A model generated the notes under the pieces. The model saw only the letters and a list, made by a program, of their open reading frames with translations. It did not search any database and was not told the DNA's origin. Below, piece after piece: positions 33,854 to 43,087 of a DNA stretch of 64,000 nt (position 1 is the first letter of the stretch; the number at the start of each line of letters is the position of its first letter). The stretch is taken from NCBI GenBank assembly GCA_902795065.1, contig CADBJR010000003.1, forward strand, positions 1-64,000. Direction: 5' to 3'. Position numbers and translations under genes: made by a program. The DNA is from an uncultured Coriobacteriaceae bacterium (lineage in GTDB: Bacteria > Actinomycetota > Coriobacteriia > Coriobacteriales > Atopobiaceae).

Positions 33854-36350
33854 ATGACCCGCCGTCTTCGCGTGAAAGACGATCGCCTCGCCGCCGTGCT
33901 CGCAGGGGATGCCTTCCTGCTCTTCGACGGCGCGATGGGAACGCAGCTCCAGGCGCGCGGCCTCGCCGCTGGCGAGCTGCCCGAGCTGCTGTGCCTTTCC
34001 GATCCCGACAAGATCAGCTCGATCCACGCCGCCTACGTCGAGGCGGGTGCCGACGTGGTGACCACCAACACCTTCGGCGCCAATGCGGCCAAGCTCGGAG
34101 ACGCCGCGACGGTCGAGCAGGTCTTCTCCGCGGCGATCGCATGCGCCAAGGCGAGCGGTGCGCCGTACGTTGCCGCAGATCTCGGCCCCACGGGCCAGCT
34201 GCTCGCCCCGCTGGGCACCTGCAGCTTCGACGAGGCATACGGGCTCTTCGCCGAGCAGGTCCGCGCCGCGGATGCCGCAGGCGCCGACCTCTTCATCATC
34301 GAGACCATGGCGGACCTCGCGGAGGCCAAGGCCGCGGTGCTCGCCGCCAAGGAGAATTCCGACCTGCCCATTTTCTGCACGATGACCTTCGCCGAGGACG
34401 GGCGCACCTTCCTCGGCACCACGCCCGAGGTCGCCTCGATCACGCTCTCCGCACTCGGCGTCGATGCGCTCGGCATCAACTGCAGCCTCGGACCCGCGGC
34501 GCTGGTCCCGCTGGTCAAGCGCATGGCCCCGTTCGCGTCCTGCCCCGTGATGGTGCAGGCCAACGCGGGCCTGCCGCGCGTCGAGGACGGGAGGACCGTC
34601 TACGACATCACGCCCGAGGCGTACGTTGCCTCTGTCGCCGAGATGCTCGATTCGGGTGTCACGATCGTGGGCGGATGCTGCGGCACCTCACCCGACTACA
34701 CCGCCGCCGAGCGCCGTCTGCTCGACGGCTGGAACGAGGGCTCGGTGCTCAAGAGCTTCGTCACACGCGCGATGAAGCGTGCACGCGGGAAGCTCGCCGC
34801 GGCGGAGGCGCCCATCACGGTCGCGAGCGCGCAGGAGTACGTGGCGCTCGAGATGGGCCAGGTGGGTGTGATCGGCGAGCGCATCAACCCCACGGGCAAG
34901 AAGCGCCTCAAGGAGGCCCTGCGCACGGGCGAGCTCGACTACGTGATGGGGGAGGCCATCAGGCAGGCATCCTCCGGCGCGCAGATCCTCGACGTCAATG
35001 CGGGTCTTCCCGAGATTGACGAGCGTGCCATGATGCTGCGTCTCTGCTCCGAGCTCTCGGGCGTGACCACGCTGCCCCTCCAGATCGATTCCGCCGACCC
35101 CGCGGTCATCGAGGCCGCCGTCCGCAGCTATCCCGGCAAGGCGCTCATCAACTCGTGCAACGGCAAGCAGGAGGTCCTCGATGCCGTGCTGCCGCTCGCC
35201 GCGCGCTACGGCTGCGCCATCGTGGGTCTCACCCTCGACGAGCAGGGCATCCCCAAGGACGCGTCCGGCCGCCTCGCCATCGCGCGCCGCATCGTCGAGG
35301 CCGCCGAGAAGCTCGGCATCCCGCGCTGCGACATCGCCATCGATTGCCTCACCATGGCCTGCTCGACCGACCAGACCGCTCCGCGCGCCATCCTCGACGG
35401 CATCTCCCTCGTGAAGCGCGAGCTCCCGGGCGTGCGCACGGTGCTCGGCGTCTCCAACATCAGCTTCGGCCTGCCGTTCCGCCCGCTCGTGAACGCGACG
35501 TTCCTCGCCGCCGCCTTCGCCGCCGGCCTCGACCTGGCCATCATGAATCCCAACGACCAGCGCATGATGGACGTCGTCAACTCGTGGCGCGTGCTCTCGG
35601 GCGAGGACGTGTCCGCGCAGACGTACGTGGCGGAGTACGCGAACCGCAGCGACGCGACGGCGATCGCCTCGCCGAAATCGTCGCGCGGCTGCGGAAGGTT
35701 CGCCTCGTGATCCCGGCGAGGTCTCGACGGAGCAGCAGATCCGCGAGCTCGTCCTCGCCGGACGCAAGGAGCCCGTGCCACCGCTTGTCGAGCGTCTGCT
35801 GGAGGACGGGGCTGATACGCTCTCCATCATCAACGACGTCCTCATCCCGGCGCTCGACGAGGTCGGTGCGCGGTTCGAGAAGGGCACCTTCTTCCTGCCG
35901 CAGCTCATGGCCTCAGCCGAGGCGGCCAAGGCGGGCTTCGAGGTGCTGCGCTCCCGCGGCGGCTCGTCGCCCGCATCGTCCGGCAAGGGAAAGATCGTGC
36001 TCTGCACCGTGAAGGGCGACATCCACGACATCGGCAAGAACATCGTGCGCATGCTGCTCGAGAACTACGGCTACGACGTGGTCGACCTCGGGCGAGACGT
36101 CGACCCGCAGGCCGTCGTCGACGCGGTGCTCGCGGACGACGTGCGCCTCGTGGGCCTCTCGGCGCTCATGACCACCACGGTCGCGGGCATGTCCGAGACG
36201 ATCGCGCTGCTGCGCGAGAAGGCGCCGAATGCCAAGGTCATGGTGGGCGGGGCCGTGCTCAACCCCGAGTACGCGCAGATGGTCGGCGCAGACTACTACG
36301 CTAAGGATGCCACCGAGAGCGCCAAGATCGCCCAGGAGGTCCTGGGATAG
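33854..36350 (+). pseudogene. metH: B12-dependent methionine synthase, frameshifted near the domain 2/3 border
   Basis: Domain order: homocysteine methyltransferase (LLFDGAMGTQLQARGL, IVGGCCGTSPDYTA with the zinc cysteines), pterin-binding domain (MGQVGVIGERINPTGKKRLK, LDVNAGLPEIDE, SNISFGLPFRPLVNATFL), then in another frame the B12-binding domain (PALDEVGARFEKGTFFLPQL, CTVKGDIHDIGKNIVRMLLE with the DxHxxG cobalt ligand). The frame changes at about 35685 and the first part ends at 35710. One inserted base would explain it. The activation domain is absent by design; it is encoded at 27842. Confidence 0.85.
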
Positions 36351-36366
36351 CCTCGCATCTGACAAT

Positions 36367-36464
36367 GACGATTCTCCTCGTAGGACTTTTGTCAACAATC
36401 GAACAGGCCGCCGTCCGAAGACAGCGGCCTGAAACGTGACAAAAGTCCTACGAGGAGAATCGTC
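36367..36464. repeat. Nested inverted repeat between metH and glpK
   Basis: Outer arms of 28 bp (36367-36394, 36437-36464; core GATTCTCCTCGTAGGACTTTTG) enclose an inner 8-bp hairpin CAGGCCGC / GCGGCCTG (36404-36411, 36424-36431). The outer arm reaches the glpK stop codon. It could terminate both convergent genes. Confidence 0.9.
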
Positions 36465-37953
36465 AGATGGTGCGCCTGATCGCCTCGTGCCAGCCGGCGA
36501 GCAGCTCCTCGCGCTTCTCGGCATCCATCGTGGGCTCGAACACGTCGTCACCCGCGCGCATGCCGCGCAGCTCGTCGACGCCGCTCCAGAAGCCCGTGGC
36601 GAGACCGGCGAGGTAGGCGGCGCCCATGGCCGTGGTCTCGCGGTTCTGCGGGCGGTGCAGCGTGCGGTCGAGGATGTCGCTCTCGAACTGCATGAGGAAG
36701 CTGTTCGCAGAGGCTCCGCCGTCGACGTTGAGCACCTCGATGGGCTTGCCCGCGTCGGCCTCCATCGCGACCGCGAGGTCGGACACCTGATAGGCGATGG
36801 ACTCGAGCGCTGCCCTCACGATGTGGGCGACGCCCGTGCCGCGGGTGATGCCGAAGATCGTGCCGCGCGCATCGGGAGCCCACCAGGGGGCGCCCAGACC
36901 GGTGAACGCGGGCACGAGGTACACGCCGCCCGTATCCCCGACGCTCTTCGCGAGGTACTCGGTCTCGGCGGCGCTGCGGATGAGGCCCACCTCGTCGCGC
37001 AGCCACTGCACCACCGCGCCGCCCACGAAGACGGAGCCCTCGAGGGCATACTCGAGGCCCTCGGTGCCCGGCGCGGAGGCGGCGATGGTCGTGACCAGGC
37101 TGTTCTTGCTCGCGACGGCCTCGTGGCCGGTGTGGAGCAGCATGAAGCAGCCCGTGCCGTAGGTGTTCTTCGCCTGGCCCGCCTCGAAGCAGCACTGGCC
37201 GAAGAGGGCGGCCTGCTGGTCGCCGGCCACGCCTGCGATGGGGATGCCCGCCGGGAGCCCCGGGTAGCTCGTCTCTCCGAAGGAGCCGCTCGACGGCCGC
37301 ACCTCGGGGAGCATGCTCGCGGGGATGTCGAACAGCTCGAGCAGCCATGGATCCCAGCGGCCCTCGTGGATGTTGAAGAGCATGGTGCGGCTCGCGTTGG
37401 TCACGTCGGTGGCGTGCACGAGGCCGCCCGTGAGCACCCACACGAGGTAGGTGTCGACGGTGCCGAACATGAGCTCGCCGGCCTCGGCCTTCGCGCGGGC
37501 GCCGGGAACGTTGTCGAGCAGCCAGCGGATCTTGCTCGCCGAGAAGTACGCATCGGGCATGAGGCCCGTCCTGGCGCGCACCTCAGCGGCGATGGAGGCC
37601 TCGCCGCAGAGCTCCTCCACGAGGTCCGCCGTGCGGCGGCACTGCCAGACGATTGCGTTCGCGATCGGCTCGCCCGTGGTGGGATCCCACACGATGGTGG
37701 TCTCGCGCTGGTTGTCGATGCCGATGGCCACGACGTCGGCGGCCGTGAGCCCGTGGCGCGCGACCAGCTCGGTCAGCGATCCGAGCTGCGAGAAGAGGAT
37801 GTCGTGCGGGTTGTGCTCGACCCAGCCCGGCTTGGGGTAGATCTGCTCGAACTCGCGCTGCACGACGTCGACCATCTTCCCGTCGTGATCGACGAGGATG
37901 GCGCGCGACGACGTGGTTCCCTGATCGAGTGCGATGACGTACTTCCCGCTCAT
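36463..37953 (-). CDS. glpK: Glycerol kinase
   Basis: 496 residues, full length. [19 protein letters not shown] (ATP loop), [18 protein letters not shown], the [15 protein letters not shown] region, NGVDGGA-like [16 protein letters not shown] and [15 protein letters not shown] define GlpK. It phosphorylates glycerol to glycerol-3-phosphate. The 5' end overlaps the upstream lipase gene by 4 bases (ATGA), a sensible pairing since the lipase may release glycerol. Confidence 0.94.
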   Translation of the reverse strand: MSGKYVIALDQGTTSSRAILVDHDGKMVDVVQREFEQIYPKPGWVEHNPHDILFSQLGSLTELVARHGLTAADVVAIGIDNQRETTIVWDPTTGEPIANAIVWQCRRTADLVEELCGEASIAAEVRARTGLMPDAYFSASKIRWLLDNVPGARAKAEAGELMFGTVDTYLVWVLTGGLVHATDVTNASRTMLFNIHEGRWDPWLLELFDIPASMLPEVRPSSGSFGETSYPGLPAGIPIAGVAGDQQAALFGQCCFEAGQAKNTYGTGCFMLLHTGHEAVASKNSLVTTIAASAPGTEGLEYALEGSVFVGGAVVQWLRDEVGLIRSAAETEYLAKSVGDTGGVYLVPAFTGLGAPWWAPDARGTIFGITRGTGVAHIVRAALESIAYQVSDLAVAMEADAGKPIEVLNVDGGASANSFLMQFESDILDRTLHRPQNRETTAMGAAYLAGLATGFWSGVDELRGMRAGDDVFEPTMDAEKREELLAGWHEAIRRTI

Positions 37954-38885
37954 AGACGCTCCTCCAGCCAGTCGGCGATATCCTCCATGACGCGCTCGCG
38001 CTCGTCCTCGTTGAGGATCTCGTGGCGCATATGCTCGTAGATGATGCAGTAGGCGTCCTTGATGCCGGCGTCGCGGGCCATCTGGTAGGACGTGCGCACG
38101 CCTTCGCCCATGTCGCCCACGGGGTCGCCGTCGCCGGCGATGAAGAGCAGCGGCAGGTCCTTCGGCGTGCGTTCGAACGCCGTGGGCGTGCAGACCTCGG
38201 CCGTGAGCCCCGTGACGGTGGCGTAGCCGCCTGCCGAGAACGGGAACCCGCAGAGCGGGTCGGCGGTGTAGGCCTCGACGTTCTCGGTTCGGTAGGACAG
38301 CCAGTCGAGCGGGGTCTTGGCATCCTTGATCGCCTTCGCATAGGCGCCCACGCCCATGTCGTTCAGCAGGCCCGACACCGCATCCTCGCCCTTGAGGCGG
38401 CAGATGAGGTGGCAGACGGCGTTGCCGACCTTGGACTTCGCCACCGGCACATGGCCCGTGCCGCAGATGATGGCGCCTGCGAGCCCCTCGCCATGGCGTG
38501 CGATGTAGGCGCGCGTGATGAAGCTGCCGAGCGAGTGCCCGAAGAGGAAGTAGGGGAGGTCTGCGCCCACGCGCGCCTGCATGAGGTGGCGCAGCGTGTC
38601 CACGTCGGCGACGAGCACGTCGATGCCGGTGCGCTCGGGCAGGCAGCCGTAACGGCCGGGCTGGGCGCTCGCACCGTGCCCGATCTGGTCGTGGCCGCAG
38701 ACGGCGAAGCCGCGGCCGGAGAGGAAGCGCGCGAACGCGTCGTAGCGCTCGATGTGCTCGGCCATGCCGTGGGTGAGCTGGACGGCGGCGCGCGGCGTGC
38801 CCTCGGGCAGCCAGATCCAGCCCTTGATCTGGCTCGCGTTGTCGGCGCTCGCGAACGTGATGGGTTCACGGATGATATCTGCCAT
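37950..38885 (-). CDS. Alpha/beta hydrolase, monoacylglycerol-lipase-like
   Basis: 311 residues. Serine hydrolase of the Hydrolase_4 / lysophospholipase type: [45 protein letters not shown] (nucleophile elbow), [18 protein letters not shown] (Asp) and [16 protein letters not shown] (His). Overlap with glpK suggests a lipid-to-glycerol pathway. ATG 38885 has GAAAGGA upstream. Confidence 0.88.
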   Translation of the reverse strand: MADIIREPITFASADNASQIKGWIWLPEGTPRAAVQLTHGMAEHIERYDAFARFLSGRGFAVCGHDQIGHGASAQPGRYGCLPERTGIDVLVADVDTLRHLMQARVGADLPYFLFGHSLGSFITRAYIARHGEGLAGAIICGTGHVPVAKSKVGNAVCHLICRLKGEDAVSGLLNDMGVGAYAKAIKDAKTPLDWLSYRTENVEAYTADPLCGFPFSAGGYATVTGLTAEVCTPTAFERTPKDLPLLFIAGDGDPVGDMGEGVRTSYQMARDAGIKDAYCIIYEHMRHEILNEDERERVMEDIADWLEERL

Positions 38886-39140
38886 GGCAATCCTTTCGCT
38901 CTTATGCGTGGTGCTCGTGCACCCCTCAAGTATCCCAGTTGCGCGGGCCGGTCCACGCGATTACGCAGGCGGTTCGCACAAACGGTAGCGCGAGCATGCC
39001 GGCATGGCGCCACCGCTTCGATGGGGTATTGATGCGCTGCCTGCGAAACGATAAACTTTTTTATACGTATGCGCCGAGCATGTAATTCCGCCCTTCGCAT
39101 CGCCGCAGGGTAATCGACAGGAGAAGCCGAGGATTTCGGT

Positions 39141-40499
39141 ATGAACATTGTCATCGTTGGAGCGGGCAAGATCGGTTCCGCCTTGGCCAGGTACCTCGTG
39201 GAAGAGGGCCACAGCATCACGGTCGTCGAGCGCAACCCGGAGCGCGTCTCGCGCATCTCCACCTCGCTCGACGTCATGACCGTCTGCGCGAGCGCCGACA
39301 TCGACTCGCTCAAGCTCGCGGGGGCCGAGGAGGCGGATCTGCTCATCGCCGCCACCGACTCCGACGAATCGAACATCCTCTGCTGCCTCGTGGCGCGCAA
39401 GCTCGGCGCCAAGAACACCGTGGCGCGCGTCCGCTAGGAGGACCACTTCCGCGAGGTGCTCTTCCTCGAGAAGGAGCTGGGACTCTCGCTCGTCATCAAC
39501 CCCGAGCTGGCATGCGCCAACGAGATCAGCCGCGTGCTGCGCTTCCCGTCGGCGACGCAGGTCGATACCTTCGCGGGCGACCGTGCCGAGCTCGTCGAGT
39601 TCAAGCTCAAGGCCGACAACCCCCTCTGCGGGACGACCATCACCGACTACCACGGCGCCTTCGGCGAGGGCACGCTCGTCGCAGCGATCGTGCGCGACGG
39701 CGAGGCCTTCATCCCCACGTCGAAGTTCGTCTTCCGTGCGGAAGACGATGTCCTCGTCGTGGGCTCCCCGCGCAGGATCAGCCGCCTGTTCAAGAAGCTC
39801 GCCATCTTCAAGGAATCCGTTCGCGACGTCATCATCGTGGGCGGCGGCCGCATCGGCCTCTACCTCACGCGCGAGCTCGTCTCCGCGGGCATCGAGGTCA
39901 CCCTCATCGAGAGCAACCGCCGCATCTGCGAGGAGATCAAGGACATGCTCCCACAGCTCGAGGTCATCTGCGACGACGGTACCCAGCCCTCCGTCCTCGA
40001 GGACGCGCGCATCGAGAGCACCGACGCCTTCGTCGCCCTCACCGGCGTGGACGAGATCAACACGATCCTGTGCTCGTATGCCCAATCGGTCGGCGTGGGC
40101 AAGGTCATCGCCAAGGTGAGCGAGGCGCACTTCGTCGACATGGCGTCCTCGTTCGGTCTCGACAAGCCCATCCAGCCCCAGAACATCATCGCCGAGCAGG
40201 TCCTCCAGCACGTGCGCGGCATGGAGAACTCCGCCTACGACAGCGGCGTGGAGCTGCTGCGCCGTGCGATGGACGACAAGCTCGAGGTCCTCGAGTTCGT
40301 TGCCAAGAAGGGCTCCCCCTGCCTCGAGCGCCCGCTCCACGACCTCGAGCTCCGCGAGTCCACGCTCATCGCCGCCATCATCCGCAAGGGGAACTGCATC
40401 ATCCCCAACGGCATGAACACCATCCATGCGGGCGACCGTGTGATCGCGGTCACCACGCGTCCGGGCATGACCTGCCTCGAGGATATCCTGAGGAGCTAG
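39141..40499 (+). pseudogene. trkA: TrkA potassium-uptake regulator with an in-frame amber codon
   Basis: 452 codons if read through. Two RCK modules are visible: NIVIVGAGKIGSALARYLVE and DVIIVGGGRIGLYLTRELVS (Rossmann GxGxxG), each followed by a TrkA-C domain (ALVEFKLKADNPLCGTTI-like and LEFVAKKGSPCLERPL). Codon 99 is TAG (39435-39437), in the ARVR...FREVLFLEKELG segment; homologues have a sense codon there. The frame is otherwise open on both sides. The downstream part could restart at GTG 39456 after AGGAGG (39436-39441), although the 14-base spacing is long. Seven bases before trkH. Confidence 0.85.
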
Positions 40500-40505
40500 G
40501 CAAGC

Positions 40506-41957
40506 GTGAAATCACGAATCGTACTCAGGATCCTCTCGCGCGTCCTCATCATCGAGGCGGGGCTGCTCTGCCTGCCCATGATCTGCGCGGGCATCTACCA
40601 CGAGGACACCGCGCCGTTCCTCAACACCATCGTCATCCTCATGCTCGTCGCGCTGCCGCTCGCCTGGCCGGTGAAAGACCAGAAGATCCGCAGCCTGCGC
40701 GCCGTCGAGGGCTTCGTCTCCGTCGGCCTCTCGTGGATCCTCATGAGCCTCTTCGGCGCCCTCCCGTACGTGTTCTCGGGCACCATCCCCTTCTACATCG
40801 ACGCCTTCTTCGAGACGGTCTCGGGCCTCACCACCACGGGCGCCTCCATCCTGACCGACGTCGAATCCCTGCCGCGCTCGATCCTGTTCTGGCGCAGCTT
40901 CTCGCACTTCATCGGCGGTATGGGCGTGCTCGTGTTCATGATGGCGGTCATGCCGCTCGACGAGGCGCACTCGCTCCACCTCATGCGCGCCGAGATGACC
41001 GGTCCCGTCAAGGGCAAGCTCGTGCCCCGGGCGAGCGACACGGCCAAGATCCTCTACCGCCTCTACATCATCCTCACCGGCACCGAGGTCGTCTTCTTGT
41101 GCCTCGGCGGCATGCCCCTCTTCGACAGCCTCTGCACGGCGTTCGGCACCACGGCCACCGGCGGCTTCGGCGTCTACAACGCGAGCATCGGCTATTACGA
41201 CAACGCCTACCTCGAGATGGTCGTCGCGGTGTTCATGGTCCTCTCGGGCGTCAACTTCAACCTCTACTACCTGGTCTGGCTGCGCCGCTCCTTCAAGAAC
41301 TTCAAGAGCGAGGAGCTCATGGTGTACCTGTGCATCATCGGGTTCGCCACGTTCACCATCGCCTGCAACATCGCCAACCGCGTGGGCGGCTTCCTCCACG
41401 GCTTGCGCCTGTCGTTCTTCCAGGTCGCCTCGATCATGACCTCGACGGGCTTCTCATCGGTCAACTTCGACATGTGGCCGTCGTTCTCGAAGGTCCTGCT
41501 CGTCCTGCTCATGATCATCGGTGCCTGCGCGGGCTCGACGGGCGGCGGTACCAAGGTATCGCGTCTCATCATCATGGTGAAGACCGCCTTCACCGAGCTG
41601 CGCCAGCAGGCCTCGCCGCGCTCCGTCCAGCGCATCACGCTCGACGGCAACCGCCTCGACGAGCTCACCATCAAGACCACCCACATCTACCTCATGATGT
41701 ACGCGTCGCTCGTGGTGCTGTCCTGCCTGTTCCTGTCGATTCAGGGCATCGACCTGATCTCGACGTTCACCTCGACGATCGCATGCCTCTCCAACATCGG
41801 TCCCGGCCTCGGCGCCGTCGGTCCCGCGGGCAATTTCGCATTCTGGAACCCGGCTGCCAAGCTGGTGCTCTCGGGCCTCATGCTGCTCGGCCGCCTCGAT
41901 ATCTACGCGGTCGTCATGCTCTTCTCGCGCCACGTGTGGAAGAGCCTGCTGCGCTAG
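40506..41957 (+). CDS. trkH: TrkH family potassium uptake protein
   Basis: 483 residues with about ten membrane segments in four M1-P-M2 repeats. Filter segments are recognisable as TTTGASILTDVES, FGTTATGGFGVYNASIG, MTSTGFSSVNFD and LSNIGPGLGAVGPAGN. GTG start at 40506. It forms the membrane channel whose gating partner is TrkA, encoded immediately upstream. Confidence 0.93.
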   Translation: MKSRIVLRILSRVLIIEAGLLCLPMICAGIYHEDTAPFLNTIVILMLVALPLAWPVKDQKIRSLRAVEGFVSVGLSWILMSLFGALPYVFSGTIPFYIDAFFETVSGLTTTGASILTDVESLPRSILFWRSFSHFIGGMGVLVFMMAVMPLDEAHSLHLMRAEMTGPVKGKLVPRASDTAKILYRLYIILTGTEVVFLCLGGMPLFDSLCTAFGTTATGGFGVYNASIGYYDNAYLEMVVAVFMVLSGVNFNLYYLVWLRRSFKNFKSEELMVYLCIIGFATFTIACNIANRVGGFLHGLRLSFFQVASIMTSTGFSSVNFDMWPSFSKVLLVLLMIIGACAGSTGGGTKVSRLIIMVKTAFTELRQQASPRSVQRITLDGNRLDELTIKTTHIYLMMYASLVVLSCLFLSIQGIDLISTFTSTIACLSNIGPGLGAVGPAGNFAFWNPAAKLVLSGLMLLGRLDIYAVVMLFSRHVWKSLLR

Positions 41958-41984
41958 GGGCGCATATCGAACCCATGCAAAGGA

Positions 41985-42014
41985 AAACCGCGGCGCCCGA
42001 AGACGCCGCGGTTT
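41985..42014. terminator. Bidirectional terminator between trkH and mscL
   Basis: Perfect 11-bp arms AAACCGCGGCG / CGCCGCGGTTT with an 8-base loop; a T-run follows on the minus strand (TTTTCCTTT). Confidence 0.85.
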
Positions 42015-42044
42015 CTCGTTCCAGGGAGTTCTGCGATGCAGGGG

Positions 42045-42467
42045 CTACTCGATGGTGCCGCCGCAGTGCGGGCACCTGGTGGCGCCGGGCTTGACCTCCT
42101 CGAGGCAGTGCGGGCAAACGGGAGCGGGCTCCGCGGGAGCCTCGGGCTCCTCCTTCTTCTTGGCCATGTCCTGCATCCTGTTGAGGGCCTTGACCATGAG
42201 GAAGACGATCCATGCCACGATGAGGAAGTTGATGATGGCGGAGATGAACGCGCCGAAGTCGATGACGGTCTCCTCGTTGACGGGGATCTGCAGCCCGCCC
42301 ACGCCGGCGCCGCCGCCGGTGATGAGGGTGATGAACGGCTGGATGACGTTGCCGACGAGCGAGTTGACGATCGCCGTGAAGGCTCCGCCGATGATCACGC
42401 CGACTGCCATATCCATGACGTTGCCCTTGGCGATGAACGCCTTGAATTCCTCCATGAACTTTTTCAT
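42045..42467 (-). CDS. mscL: Large-conductance mechanosensitive channel with zinc ribbon
   Basis: 140 residues. The MscL core (FKAFIAKGNVMDMAVGVIIGGAFTAIVNSLV and the second span FISAIINFLIVAWIVFLMVK) is followed by an acidic linker and a C-terminal zinc ribbon CPHCLEEVKPGATRCPHCG. The ribbon is a variant seen in some actinobacteria and firmicutes and would sit in the cytoplasm under the channel. The ATG has GAGGAGC upstream. Confidence 0.92.
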   Translation of the reverse strand: MKKFMEEFKAFIAKGNVMDMAVGVIIGGAFTAIVNSLVGNVIQPFITLITGGGAGVGGLQIPVNEETVIDFGAFISAIINFLIVAWIVFLMVKALNRMQDMAKKKEEPEAPAEPAPVCPHCLEEVKPGATRCPHCGGTIE

Positions 42468-42620
42468 GCGATGCTCCTCTCATGCCGGTTCCCGTCGCGC
42501 GGGCACACCTTTGCAGACGCACCTACTGTAGCGCCATTCGTCCGTCGAGGGTTCCTCAAATGGCATTTTTGCCGTGTACGGGGTATTCTGTTCCCGTGGC
42601 AAACGGAAGGGGGAGGGCGC

Positions 42621-43082
42621 ATGGCATCGATGAACCAGCACGATATGGAGGCGCTGCTCGGCGAGGTCTGCGCCGAGGGCGAGACCTACTCCTGCATGCT
42701 CTGGGCGATCTTCGCGACCAACTCGACGTCGCGCATCATGCTGGCGAAGATCTCCGACCTGCCCGATGCCAAGCCGAACATGATGCCGCTCTCCAACACC
42801 TATGCCTACGTCGGCCTCACCGAGGCGCATCTCAACATCGTGGTCGTGAACTCCTATAACGTCCGCCAGGTCATGGACCGCTTCTCGATCCCCCTTACGG
42901 CGATCACGCGTGTCGAGGCGAGAAACGGCCTCATCATGGGCAAGGTGCTCATCGTGAACGCGGGCGATGCGAAGATCCAGCTCGAGATGTCGTCGTTCGC
43001 CTCGGGCAACCGCGACGAGGAGCAGCAGGCTGCCCGCTCGCAGCTCATCAAGCGTCTCGTGGAGCTGAACAGGCGCCGCTAG
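42621..43082 (+). CDS. PH-like domain protein, unknown function
   Basis: 153 residues from ATG 42621 (AAGGGGGAGGG upstream). A beta-rich middle (YAYVGLTEAHLNIVVVNSYN, IPLTAITRVEARNGLIMGKV, KIQLEMSSFAS) and a C-terminal helix (LIKRLVELNRRR) resemble the bacterial PH-like fold. No membrane segment. It is convergent with the RCK-RyR gene, 6 bases apart. Family assignment is by pattern only. Confidence 0.55.
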   Translation: MASMNQHDMEALLGEVCAEGETYSCMLWAIFATNSTSRIMLAKISDLPDAKPNMMPLSNTYAYVGLTEAHLNIVVVNSYNVRQVMDRFSIPLTAITRVEARNGLIMGKVLIVNAGDAKIQLEMSSFASGNRDEEQQAARSQLIKRLVELNRRR

Positions 43083-43087
43083 CGCGA

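Noticed and set aside
39435-39437. Pyrrolysine at the trkA TAG
   Set aside because: TrkA has no known pyrrolysine, no pyl genes are visible, and other genes here use TAG as an ordinary stop.
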